This document shows positions 8,225 to 17,278 of a DNA stretch of 20,070 nucleotides, piece by piece; the first letter of the stretch is position 1; the number at the start of each line of letters is the position of its first letter. The stretch is taken from assembly GCF_000485595.1 (NCBI RefSeq), contig NW_014577288.1, positions 19,539 through 39,608 of the forward strand, in the 5' to 3' direction. Below the pieces are notes generated by a model. The model saw nothing but the letters and a program-made list of their open reading frames with translations. It was not told the origin of the DNA and searched no databases. The translations under genes and the position numbers were made by a program. This stretch comes from Priapulus caudatus (Eukaryota; Priapulida; Priapulimorpha; Priapulimorphida; Priapulidae).

Positions 8225-8815
8225 AGCGACGTCACTGACCTGTAGGTGAACGTCACTGACCTGTAGTGACGTTCAGCTTGACCTGTAGGATGAGCGTCAG
8301 CTGACTGTAGGCGACGTCAGTGACCAGTAGCTGACGTCAAGTGACCTGTAGAGGGAATCAGCTTGACTCTATAAGTTGACGTCAGCTGAGCTATAGGTGA
8401 CGTTTACTGATCTGTATGACTCACGTGACGCTGTAAGGGCGACGTAGTCTGCTGTTTGGCGACGTCCCTGACGCTGTAGATACGTCAGCTTGACGCTTAG
8501 GCGAGGTCAGGCTGACATGTAGGTGACGTCAGCTGACCGTGTAGCTGACGTCAGGTGAACCTGTAGGTGAGTCGTCAGCTGCCTTTTGGTGACGTCACCT
8601 GACTCGCTAGCCCCCGCAGCCGGTCAGCCTACATGTAGTGACGCCAGCTGAACCATTAGGTGAACGTGAGCTGACTGTAGGTGACGTCAGTGACCTGTAG
8701 GCGACATCAGCTCACCTGTAGGCGACGTCCAGCGTGACCTGTAGGAGGTGACGTCAGCTGACCTGTAGGCGACGTCAGCTGACCTGTAGGTGACGTCAGC
8801 TGACCTGTAGCCGAC
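8225..8815. repeat. 21-bp minisatellite with CRE and E-box in each unit
   Basis: The consensus is GTGACGTCAGCTGACCTGTAG (21 bp). Copies near 8745-8810 are nearly perfect, and copies towards 8225 are increasingly diverged, with many one-base indels. Each good unit contains TGACGTCA (CRE-type palindrome) overlapping CAGCTG (E-box type). On the minus strand each unit also reads CTACAG|GTCAGC, which has both acceptor-like and weak donor-like features. The array covers the 3' end of the GPCR open frame and supplies its last residues. Confidence 0.9.
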
Positions 8816-9543
8816 GCCGGCAGTATAAGGGTAGCTGGTCGGTTGACAACGTTGACTGGCGTCACGGCCGCACGCTTCACCTTTCCGATCCTCGACATGA
8901 GCACGGCGGCTGCAATCTTCATACAGCAGGCGGCAATGATGACCATCGGCACGTAGAAGAGCAGCACGAGCAGGTATAGATGCATGCGCGGCGACTGCCG
9001 CGACCAGTCAGGCCGGCAGGTGCGCGCCGCACGCCCCGTTCCCGTGTACACGTCTATCACAAGCAGCATCCGAGCGAGCGCCGTCGCCCAGGCAACCAGC
9101 ATGGCGGCGACGCTGGCGCGCGTCAGCGTGACGCTGTAGCGATGAGGTCTCATCACCGCCATGACGCGGTCGACGGCGACGACGAGCACGATGAAGATGA
9201 CGGCGTTGCCGAACACCGTGTCGGCGATCAGCCACGCCGTACACGCCGGCGAGCCGAAGGGCCAGGACCCCACGGACATCTGCGCAGCGTAGAAGAATTC
9301 CGTGAAGCCGAAGCCGGCGTCGGCGAGCGCCAGATTCGCGACGTACAGGTGCTGCTTGGCTTTCCGCTTCTCGCTCCTGACGACGTGCAGTACGAACAGG
9401 TTGCCGACGCACGTCGCCGTCGCCTCGGCGAAAAGCAGTACGATGAGGAACCAGTGCAGCTGCGGGCGGTCGTGGAGGATGGGATTCAACAAGGTGGCGC
9501 TCTCGTCGCCCGTGGTTGTATTAGCGGATGAGTTTGTCGTCAT
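8707..9543 (-). CDS. Aminergic-type GPCR, exon(s) encoding TM1-TM5
   Basis: This is a class A (rhodopsin-like) seven-helix receptor fragment, placed at the plasma membrane. I chose the ATG at 9543: it is the first ATG in the frame, has A at -3, and gives a short outer tail with N-glycosylation sequons at N4 and N8. TM1 is about 30-55 with the GN motif (N48). TM2 is about 66-92 with LALAD (D75). The disulfide cysteines are C101 and C176. TM3 has W104, D108 (position 3.32, the amine-binding Asp) and DRV at 125-127 in place of DRY. TM4 has W152, and TM5 has FYVP (P199). Spacing from C101 to D108 to R126 fits aminergic receptors, nearest in style to the muscarinic/histamine H3 group. T109 replaces the usual Tyr, TM5 lacks the catecholamine serines, and C207 replaces Tyr 5.58. 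The frame ends in the third inner loop after three TGQLTSP repeats made by the minisatellite. TM6 and TM7 are absent, so this is either a first exon whose partner lies elsewhere or a truncated gene. Confidence 0.85.
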   Translation of the reverse strand: MTTNSSANTTTGDESATLLNPILHDRPQLHWFLIVLLFAEATATCVGNLFVLHVVRSEKRKAKQHLYVANLALADAGFGFTEFFYAAQMSVGSWPFGSPACTAWLIADTVFGNAVIFIVLVVAVDRVMAVMRPHRYSVTLTRASVAAMLVAWATALARMLLVIDVYTGTGRAARTCRPDWSRQSPRMHLYLLVLLFYVPMVIIAACCMKIAAAVLMSRIGKVKRAAVTPVNVVNRPATLILPASATGQLTSPTGQLTSPTGQLTSPPTGHAGRRLQVS

Positions 9544-9850
9544 GGTAATACGTGTGGTCTGCGTCACGCGCGTTGACGTGTTGTCAGGGCAACCGTTGCT
9601 ACGTTTGTTTACCTCTGAAATAAGACAGGCGCATTTGATAATCAATCGTATGATTAGTTTCAGTATTATCTGCAATAATTTTTTTTTACAAAATGTATTA
9701 GTACTACAGCGGATGCATGGTACTGCTGATGCAATGACTACTTCCACTGCATAGGCTAAGGTTTAGATTTTTGAATATTGCCAAAGGACCTCGATAACAC
9801 GAGGGACGGGAAAAAAACTAAGAGACAACGACGACAAGGAAGGCCGAAAC
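9544..9850. other. 5' flank of the GPCR, no separate gene
   Basis: The GPCR frame stays open on the minus strand up to 9747 but has no ATG there. The added residues (Lys/Ile/Leu-rich) look like translated flank, not protein. No clear TATA box or splice acceptor could be fixed. Confidence 0.4.
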
Positions 9851-9953
9851 AAAAGAAGAAATAGAAGAAGAAGAGGTAGAAGAAGAGAATGAAGAAGAAG
9901 ATGACGACGAAGTAGAAGAAGAAAAAGAAGAAGAAGAAAAGGAAAAAGAAGAA

Positions 9954-9985
<32 letters not shown>

Positions 9986-10084
9986 AAAAGGGGGAAAAGA
10001 AGAAGAAGAAGAAGAGAGAAAAGGAGAAGAAGAAGGAGGAGGAGGAGGAAAAAAGGAAGAAGAGGAGGAAAGAAAAGAGGAAGA
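9851..10084. repeat. Polypurine GAA/GGA-rich tract
   Basis: About 230 bp is almost pure purine on the plus strand, dominated by GAAGAA with AAAGG and GGAGGA interruptions. Phe- or Leu-rich minus-strand frames of 116-140 codons over it are artefacts. It can be compared with the polypyrimidine tracts at 5381-5520 and 6850-7037. Confidence 0.9.
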
Positions 10085-10541
10085 AGCGCATCGTCATCAC
10101 TCCCACCTGTGGAAGGAAGCAACAGTACAGTTAACAGCGTTGAACTAATGGCTTGATGGTGCCTCCATGTTGAGCGTACCCGCAATCACACCCATGACAT
10201 GCAACAAATTTTCTCGCACATGTACAGAGCGGGGGAACGGTCACGCGAAGCCAACCGAGTGACTTTACGAAAAAGCTAATATTTCAGACATCATTGTTTA
10301 CTCTTTTATCAAAACTGTCGTCAATTGCGTGCCGTTACCATGGAAATGACGAGCTAAACAAATATATCATTTTGATGCTGATGCAAGGGTAATTGTATGA
10401 ATACTGCACAGAAGGCACACGTGCGTTTGTACGCGTGTGTATATATATCAAAAGTCCATAATATAAAATAAAAATACAATTTTCTGTTACGGAATCTTGG
10501 TGTATATGCATGTGTGTGGGGTGCATGGGAACGTACTCCCG
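10085..10541. other. Intergenic, no feature seen
   Basis: Mixed-composition DNA with a short GTGTATATATAT run near 10436-10448. No gene or RNA is supported. Confidence 0.5.
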
Positions 10542-10596
10542 TCCGTTCGTTCGTTCGTTCGTGCATGCGTGTGTGAGTGCGTGCGTGCGTGCGTGC
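10542..10596. repeat. GTTC / GTGC tetranucleotide microsatellite
   Basis: Four to five GTTC units run into GTGTGTGAGTGC and then four to five GTGC units. It is compound, simple-sequence DNA. Confidence 0.85.
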
Positions 10597-11109
10597 TTGA
10601 ACAATGAAGAATTGCCGTTTTAGTCGGAGTGCTAGTCAACAAGCTATCTCAAGGCCAAGTTTTGATCGTCTGCCAAGACTTTGGTTTTTGATTATTGATT
10701 ATCGATTTTAATGATTGATTGTGATTTTTAATCTGTTATTTTGGAAATGGAAATTATCAAATGAGTTTTGAATTTTGGATTTTGAAATTAAAGGCCAAGA
10801 AATGAGAAATAGAAGCAGAATACTGAGGCGAACAATCACATATATATTATTCACAGTAAAACACCAACCCTGGCCGAATAGAATATAATTATATTATGTG
10901 AATATTTCGCTTCTAAAGTGCGGTGGATAAACGTCTATTGCGCATAGCTCCTATGTAGGTCCGCGTGCGCAAGCGGCGCATGCTGCACTCGTGCTAGCTG
11001 CAATCGATAAGATCACGCTCACGGAGTTATACCGACACTGTGCTAAAACTTTTGCTACAGTGTAGGTTGTCACTTTATAGCGTTCATGAGGAACGCGACT
11101 AGAACTGAT
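10597..11109. other. Intergenic, AT-rich
   Basis: A GATTATTGATTATCGATTTT-type diffuse repeat lies near 10687-10735. No gene is supported. Confidence 0.45.
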
Positions 11110-11370
11110 ATGCCAATCAGAATAATTAATTATATATATATAATTCATTTGATAGTAGCATTATATACACAAATCAAACGCAATAATTAATTTAATTAAG
11201 TTATAACTGGTATTAGTAGATTATTTTATTAGTATACATTAGTTTATATATAAGTATATTGTTTAGTATATATATATGTTTAGTATGTTTTATATAGTTA
11301 GCATGTTTATTATGTTATATAGTTATATGTTATAATGTTTATATATTAATGTTTATAAATTTAGGCCCTA
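11110..11370. repeat. Very AT-rich low-complexity DNA
   Basis: TATATA runs and repeated TTTAGTATATATA and ATGTTTATA phrases occur, for example at 11262-11345. It is non-coding. Confidence 0.75.
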
Positions 11371-11998
11371 CTATGAATATATTTTTATGGCCGATGTGTT
11401 GGATATCGTGACCAGCGCCGGTGTATCGCTCTCGATAGTCATCCGGGACTTGATGACATTAATATGACTAAGATTACAATCCCGACCAGCTAAAACCCAT
11501 TAGTATCAGCGTGGTAGAACCAAAGTCTCAATCTGGATAAAAAGTAGACTTCGTTCTCAACAACTCGGCAGACGCATTGTTATCACTCTCATCGAGACGG
11601 TGCGCTTTGCTTCAAACGTTATATGGCGTAAGTTACGGTAAAACTCAAGCGGCAAGATGTTTACAGAGCCAGGGCGTAACCTCTGTGGCAAGGAATGGGG
11701 AGCTTGTAAGAACCCTGTTTACAGCAAAATAAATAATAAGCTTTGCTAACTAATCGTAAATAACCTAAGTAATTTTTTTGGGTCCTTATCCGTGAAATCC
11801 TTCTCTGCAGACACCCCCGTACCACACTGAGACGTCGATCACGAGCTGGCGCGTCGCTCATCGAATTACACAGGTGAGTCAATGAATTCACCCCTAGGAA
11901 TTTGCTCAGTCTACGGCCCTTAGTTTAGGGAGCTAAGACAAAGTAGGGAGTAGGTGAATAGCAACCAATTAAACGATTAGATTGTTAAAAATACAAAA
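11371..11998. other. Intergenic, no feature seen
   Basis: No convincing open frame, repeat or RNA gene. A 76-codon minus-strand frame at 11661-11891 has no recognisable motifs. Confidence 0.45.
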
Positions 11999-12410
11999 CA
12001 GGTTATGTAGCTCAGTTAGAGAGTTGGCAATAATTAACTAAGTTACGGAGCAAAAATGTTAAAAATACAAAACAGGTTATGTAGCTCAGTTAGAGAGTTG
12101 GCAATAATTAACTAAGTTACATAGCAAAAATGTTAAAAATACAAGATAGGTTATGTAGCTCAGTTAGAGAGTTGGCAATAATTAACTAAGTTACACAGCA
12201 AAAATGTTAAAAATAAAAAACAGGTTATGTAGCTCAGTTAGAGAGTTGGAAATAATTAACTATAAGTTACACAGAAAAAATGTTAAAAATACAAGATAGG
12301 TTATGTAGCTCAGTTAGAGAGTTGGCAATAATTAACTAAGTTACACAGCAAAAATGTAAAAAATACAAGATAGGTTACGTAGCTCAGTTAGAGAGTTGGC
12401 AATAGGTTAC
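11999..12410 (+). repeat. 74-bp tandem satellite with tRNA D-arm-like core, six copies
   Basis: Units start at AGGTTATGTAGCTCAG: 12000, 12074, 12148, 12222, 12298 and 12372, giving a period of 74 bp (one of 76). The last is truncated. The core TAGCTCAGTTAGAGAG resembles the D arm and internal A box of a tRNA. It is followed by an AGTTG/TAACT stem with an 8-base loop where an anticodon arm would be. The 3' half (AAAATGTTAAAAATACAA) has no T arm or GGTTCGA-type B box, so these are not functional tRNA genes. The unit may derive from a tRNA-headed SINE or a tRNA 5' half. Confidence 0.9.
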
Positions 12411-12597
12411 ACAGGAACTTAAATGCATGGAATACAAAGTCAGGTTAGTGGGACAAAATCAGATGATTAATTAAGCAAGTTTCACACTACGTTTAACGAC
12501 AAAGCTACAGCCTTTTATAAAAGCCAAATTATCGAGTAACACGTGCAGTAAGATTAGTAATATATGTAAAATAACAGTATATGACACCTACCTGAGG
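12411..12597. other. Intergenic spacer between satellite and right array
   Basis: AT-rich DNA without a visible gene or repeat. The boundary with the array is set by the start of similarity to position 1. Confidence 0.5.
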
Positions 12598-15075
12598 CGG
12601 AGCTGCAGTAACGCCGCGGTGGATGTGACGAGGACACTCCCGGTAATGCAGCCGACAGCAGTGGTGACGTCATCGGCACATCACGGACATTTATAAGCAG
12701 GTGAACGCGTGGCTGCGCAGACGCGGTGTAACCGTCCGTCCCCTTGCCTGCATTGTCCTTCGCTCAGCCGCCTTCTTTTTTTTACCGCCCTCAGATATTT
12801 TCTCTGATGCCTTTCCACAGTCTTCCTCCGCTCACTCCATCAGCATGTTATATTATGCAGCTTTCCTTAGTCCGTACTACACACCTGAACCAGTGCTCGC
12901 GCATGCGCAATATCTCTCGAAACGAGTAATATTTTGCAAAGATTATGCATTTAAAATAAAAAGGAGGTAATCTAGCATAGATTTATACGATAACATTTCA
13001 TCAGACCTCACTTAAGAAATAGGACGAAGACATTGCATGTAAGGGCCCCGCTGCATATACCAGTCAGTACACAATCTGGCTACGTTATTGTGTTAGTGCA
13101 TGCGCAATATCTCACCAGAGGAGTTATATTTTGTAATAATTATGCATTTAATATGGTTATGGGGGACCTCAGCATATATTTCTGTAATTAATTGTTATGA
13201 GTAGAATTGTGTTTATAGTTAGGAGAGCGCCTTAGCCTCTAGGGTGCAAAACCCCTACTTCATGACCTCCCGCTCTTCCGCTTGCCTGCCTTGTCCTTCT
13301 CTCAGCCTCCTTCTTTTTCCACCGCCCTCAGATATTTTTCCTGCTGACTTTCCTCAGTCTCCCAACCCTCACTCCCTCAGCAAGCTATATTATGCAGCTT
13401 TCCTCAGTGGGTACTGCACGCCTAAAACGGTGCTCGCGCATGCGCAATATCTTCCGAAACGAGTAATATTTTGCAAAGATTATGCATTTAATATGAAAAG
13501 GAGGTAATCTAGCATAGATTTATACGATAACATTTCATCATTAGACCTCACTTAAGAAATAGGACGAAGACCTTGCATATGTAAGGGCCCCGCTGCATAT
13601 ACCAGTCAGTACACAATCTGACTACGTTATCGTGTTAGCGCTTGCGCGATATCTTACCAGAGGAGTTATATTTTGTGATAATTATGCATTTAATATGATT
13701 ATGGAAAATCTCAGCATATATTTCTGTAATTAATTGTTATGAGTAGATCTGTGTTTATAATTAGGAGAGCGCCCTAGCCTGTAGGGTGCAAAACCCCTAC
13801 ATCATGCCCTCCCGCCCTTCCGCTTGCCTGCCTTGTCCTTCGCTCAGCCTCCTTCTTCTTCCACCGCCCTCAGATATTTTCCCTGCTGACTTTTCTCAGT
13901 CTTCCATTCCTCATTCCCTCAGCAAGCTATATAATGCAGCTTTCCTCAGTGGGTACTGCACGCCTGAAACGGTGCTGGCGCATGCGCAATATCTCCCAAG
14001 ACAAGTAATATTTTGCAAAGATTATGCATTTAAAATAAAAAGTAGCTATTCCAGCATAGATTTATTTGATAACATTCCATCAGACCTCACTTAAGAAATA
14101 GGACAAAGACATTGCATGTAAGGGCCCCTCTGCATATACCAGTCAGTACACAATCTGGCTACCTTATTGTGTTAGCGCATGCGCGATATCTCACCAGAGG
14201 AGTTATATTTTGTGATGATTATGCATTTAATATGGTTATGGGGGATCTCAGCATATATTTCTGTAATTAATTGTTATGAGTAGACCTGTGTTTATAATTA
14301 GGAGAGCGCCCTATAGCCTGTGGGGTGCAAAACCATAAAATAATGTTTTACGTCTATACCAGCATATATAGTGCCCCCCTCCGGGTTATGGGAGATCTCA
14401 GCATATATTTCTGTAATTAAATGTTATGAGTAGACATGTGTTTATAATTAGGAGAGCGCCCTAGCCTGTAGGGTGGAAAACCCCTACATCATGCCCTCCC
14501 ACCCTTCCGCTTGTCTGCCGTGCCCTTCGCTCAGCCTCGTTCTTTTTCTACCGCCACTCAGCTATCTTCTCTGCTGTGCTGCTTTTCCCTCTCTCTCTCT
14601 CCATCGGCATGCTATATATATTATGCAGTTTTTCTCAGTCCGTAATACACGATCGTAATACACGTCCGTAAGACGTCTGAAACAGTGCTCGTGCATGCGC
14701 AATATCTACAGAGAAGAAAAATATTTTGCGGAAATTTTGCATTTCAAATGGAGAGGAGGTATTCTAGCATAGATTTATATGATAAAATTATATCAGTAGA
14801 CATCATTTAAGAAATAGAAGAAAGACCTTGCATGTAAGGTCCCCGCTGCGTATACCAGCCAGTACACAATCTGGCTATGTTAGTGTGTCAGCGCATGCGC
14901 AATATCTCACCAGAGGAGTTATATTTTGTGATGATTATGCATTCAATATGGTTATGGGGGATCTCAGCATATATTTCTGTAATTAATTGTTATGAGTAGA
15001 CCTGTGTTTATAATTAGGAGAGCGCCCTATAGCCTGTGTGGTGCAAAACCATAAAATAATGTTTTACGTCTATAG
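12598..15075 (+). repeat. Palindrome-bearing repeat element, right copy (leader plus four units)
   Basis: The leader at 12598-12737 is nearly identical to 1-139. Units follow at about 12738-13237, 13238-13779 (542 bp) and 13780-14318 (539 bp). A tail with AACCATAAAATAATGTTTTA comes next, then a partial re-entry of unit end sequence (about 14384-14466), a fourth unit (14467-15040) and a second copy of the tail (to about 15075). Palindromes lie at 12899, 13096, 13436, 13639 (degenerate), 13978, 14175, 14691 and 14891. Unit sequence matches the left copy closely, with small indels. The repeated tail suggests that a complete element and part of a second one were joined. Confidence 0.9.
12665..12697 (+). 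promoter_or_regulatory. Promoter-like leader: CRE plus TATA-type box (right copy)
   Basis: TGACGTCA at 12665-12672 and TATAAG at 12692-12697 keep the same 19-bp gap as the left copy, although the bases between them differ at several sites (ACC changed to GGC, for example). Retention of both motifs fits a promoter role, but both copies may simply be young. Confidence 0.45.
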
Positions 15076-15418
15076 TCAGGTTGTATCAGTGTATCTCTCT
15101 CACCCGTACAATCATTGCGGCTCTACCACGTATACAGTCCTTCGTTTCCCTACAAATAGAGCGACTGTGGCCGAGCGAACGGTTACACGGTTGGAGCTAC
15201 TCAGTAATTAATTTTTTTTTAGCTCATTGCACTGATTTTTTCAGGCGACATCTGCAGCTTCGTTTTGTGGAATTAAATTAAGATTAATCTTAAATTTTAA
15301 TCGCGCGGAGCTTTCATGCCAATGTCATATCATCACAATAAAAACGAATATATATTGGGTTGAAAGTGTGCAGATGTCATAATTGTGTACATATTTTTTT
15401 TTATTTGGTGGTGTTTTT
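15076..15418. other. Intergenic, no feature seen
   Basis: AT-rich sequence with poly-T runs near 15212 and 15393. A 66-codon plus frame at 15081-15281 has no recognisable content. Confidence 0.4.
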
Positions 15419-15608
15419 GTCGTAATGAACGCATCTTCAATTATATAACAAAGCAGTCAATGGGAAATGTGATTAACGTTTTTAAAGATGAGAATTTCAC
15501 AGCTCTATCGTTTGTCGTAATGAACGAGTACCCACCTTATATTAACAAAGCCCATCAATGGAAATGTGATTAACGGTTTTTTTTTGGAGGATGAGATTTC
15601 ACAATATT
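15419..15608. repeat. Two-copy ~95-bp tandem duplication
   Basis: Two copies start at GTCGTAATGAACG (15419 and 15514). Both share AACAAAG, CAATGG.AAATGTGATTAACG, a T-rich run, and GATGAGA.TTTCACA at the end. They are diverged by substitutions and small indels, so the duplication is not recent. Confidence 0.75.
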
Positions 15609-15864
15609 TTTTGTTAACTCGTTCGGCATAAAAATTTTTGTTACGTTGGCATGTGTCTTTTTCATGGAGCCTTTTCCAAGCAGCGTGCAGGCACGTGCCA
15701 GATAAAACACGCTGTTGTCATAGAAATATAATTAACATAGCGGCTCAAATTTTAGATATAGAATTTCATCTAGGAATATATCACTACTGTTAACTATATA
15801 TCATAGTATATTCCTCTTGGCGAAACAGGTAAATTACGACAGGCAACGCGAAGAATACCAAGAG

Positions 15865-16092
15865 CTGGGTTTACAATGCCAACTTAGTGTTGGCCGAATT
15901 GCCTGCATTTGTACCAACTCGCAATTTGGCAACTGACAATCGCAGTGTAAAACGCAAAGTGTTGCAACAGTCCAACCGAATCGATATCAGCTATAGTTAG
16001 GGAGTATAGAAAAAAAATATGCTTACTAATTGCGCAATTCGGCAAATTCGGCAATCGGCTCGCAACTCAAAGTTGGCACGTGTAAACGCCAG
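15865..16092. mobile_element. 228-bp foldback element (MITE-like) with ~40-bp terminal inverted repeats
   Basis: The left end reads CTGGGTTTACAATGCCAACTT. The reverse complement of the right end reads CTGGCGTTTACACGTGCC, then AACTT. Similarity continues inward to CCGAATTGCC / CCGATTGCC, so the inverted repeats are about 40 bp with a few indels. The centre is AT-moderate and non-coding. This architecture is that of a non-autonomous DNA transposon; the superfamily is not assigned because no flanking target duplication is evident. A 75-codon plus frame that starts inside the right arm is incidental. Confidence 0.72.
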
Positions 16093-16796
16093 CATAAGAA
16101 GATCACCTACTTTCCCCCCACATATTCCCACGCCAACAAAAGAACGGCGCAGGAGACGCGAAAAGAATGGCGCGCATGTGTCATGAAAGACTGTAGCAAG
16201 AGCCTAATGCCATTGACAGCACCCTCCCTCGCCACACTAACAGACCTTATTAGTTAGATTACTTACCAGTGCACAAGTGGCCACAGATCGAAATACCCGA
16301 GTCAAAAGCAACACAACCCACAAACCACACAACAACAAAAACAAAGATCATAACATAACAAAACTGCACAATATAACATCAAAACTCAAAATCAGTCTCT
16401 CTCTCTCTCGTCTCTGTGTGAAAACAAAAGAGCATACTTTCAAATTCTAGCGAGCGCGGATCCGCGAGAGGAAATCAACCGGCAAGCACAGGCATGGATA
16501 CGGAACTGTTCGTCTGTGCCTCTGTTACCGCGGTGTGTACCGTCTGCTAATACAATACTAAGTCAAGCTATCAACGGTACGTTAAATTTATTAGCGTTAT
16601 ATCTGTCCACTTCGGCGTGCATAGTTGAATGATAGTGAGCACTAATACATCCACACATGTAGTCGGCAGAATACCACGAACATGATCATAATATAACTAG
16701 AAGATCACTATGGCGAAGGGTCGTTGTCGTATCAGGTACTACAGATAAGTACCGAGGTACATCAACACATAAGTGCTAACGCAGACTTGTACTACA
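16093..16796. other. Intergenic with short CT microsatellite
   Basis: A TCTCTCTCTCTCTC run lies near 16396-16409, with A/C-rich DNA before it. A GGTACT/AAGTACC-rich patch at 16734-16765 resembles the dispersed GGTAC repeats at 7676 and 18705. No gene is supported. Confidence 0.45.
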
Positions 16797-16875
16797 GAAT
16801 GTACCCTAACGGCCTAACCTCAACCTCTAGCGCCCTAAAGCCCTAAGCGCCTAACGCTAACCTCAACACTACCTC
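16797..16875 (+). repeat. Degenerate telomere-like CCCTAA tract
   Basis: CCTAAC and CCCTAA hexamers, mixed with variants such as GCCTAACG and CCTCAAC, run for about 75 bp. It reads as an old, mutated interstitial TTAGGG repeat next to a GTACCC sequence, the same arrangement as at 18760. Confidence 0.65.
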
Positions 16876-17175
16876 ATATAAAAAATATAAACATAATACC
16901 TAAAACAACCTAAACTATCTCATCGGGTAACATAAGTCCTGATAAGTACCCTGATAACGCACAACGACCCCATCTGCGAACACATGTATATTCACTAGCC
17001 TGTCTATCTATATTGCATTTCTAACTGCCGCGGAACTGAATATCAGACACCCAACACCAAACACCAACAACAAAACACACACATTTGTGTGATCGTGATC
17101 GTTTCGAATGCACGAATCGGCAGCGTCCACTTGGCTGTTCTATTTGCTATCACTGGCCCCCACGCACGGCCGCGG
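16876..17175. other. Intergenic, no feature seen
   Basis: AT- and AC-rich sequence, including CAACACCAAACACCAACAAC near 17052. No coding or RNA gene is supported. Confidence 0.4.
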
Positions 17176-17278
17176 GCACACATCACACACACACGACACA
17201 CACTACACACTACACACAACACAGCACACCACGACACACACAAACAACACACACACTACCACACACTACGCACGCGTG
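17176..17278. repeat. Imperfect (CA)n / ACACACT repeat
   Basis: About 100 bp of CA dinucleotides is interrupted by CTA and CGA. His/Thr-rich plus frames and Cys/Val-rich minus frames here are artefacts. Confidence 0.9.

Noticed and set aside
8980-9531. 183-codon plus-strand frame opposite the GPCR
   Set aside because: It is the antisense shadow of the receptor exon; composition is Arg/His/Glu-rich with no domain.
9756-10185. Phe-rich and Leu-rich minus-strand frames resembling membrane proteins
   Set aside because: They are direct translations of the GAA/AAG purine tract.
11999-12410. Cluster of tRNA genes or a CRISPR array
   Set aside because: Units lack an acceptor stem, T arm and B box, so are not tRNAs. 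They are contiguous without unique spacers, so are not CRISPR.
16030-16257. 75-codon plus-strand frame
   Set aside because: It begins inside the right arm of the MITE and has no recognisable motif.
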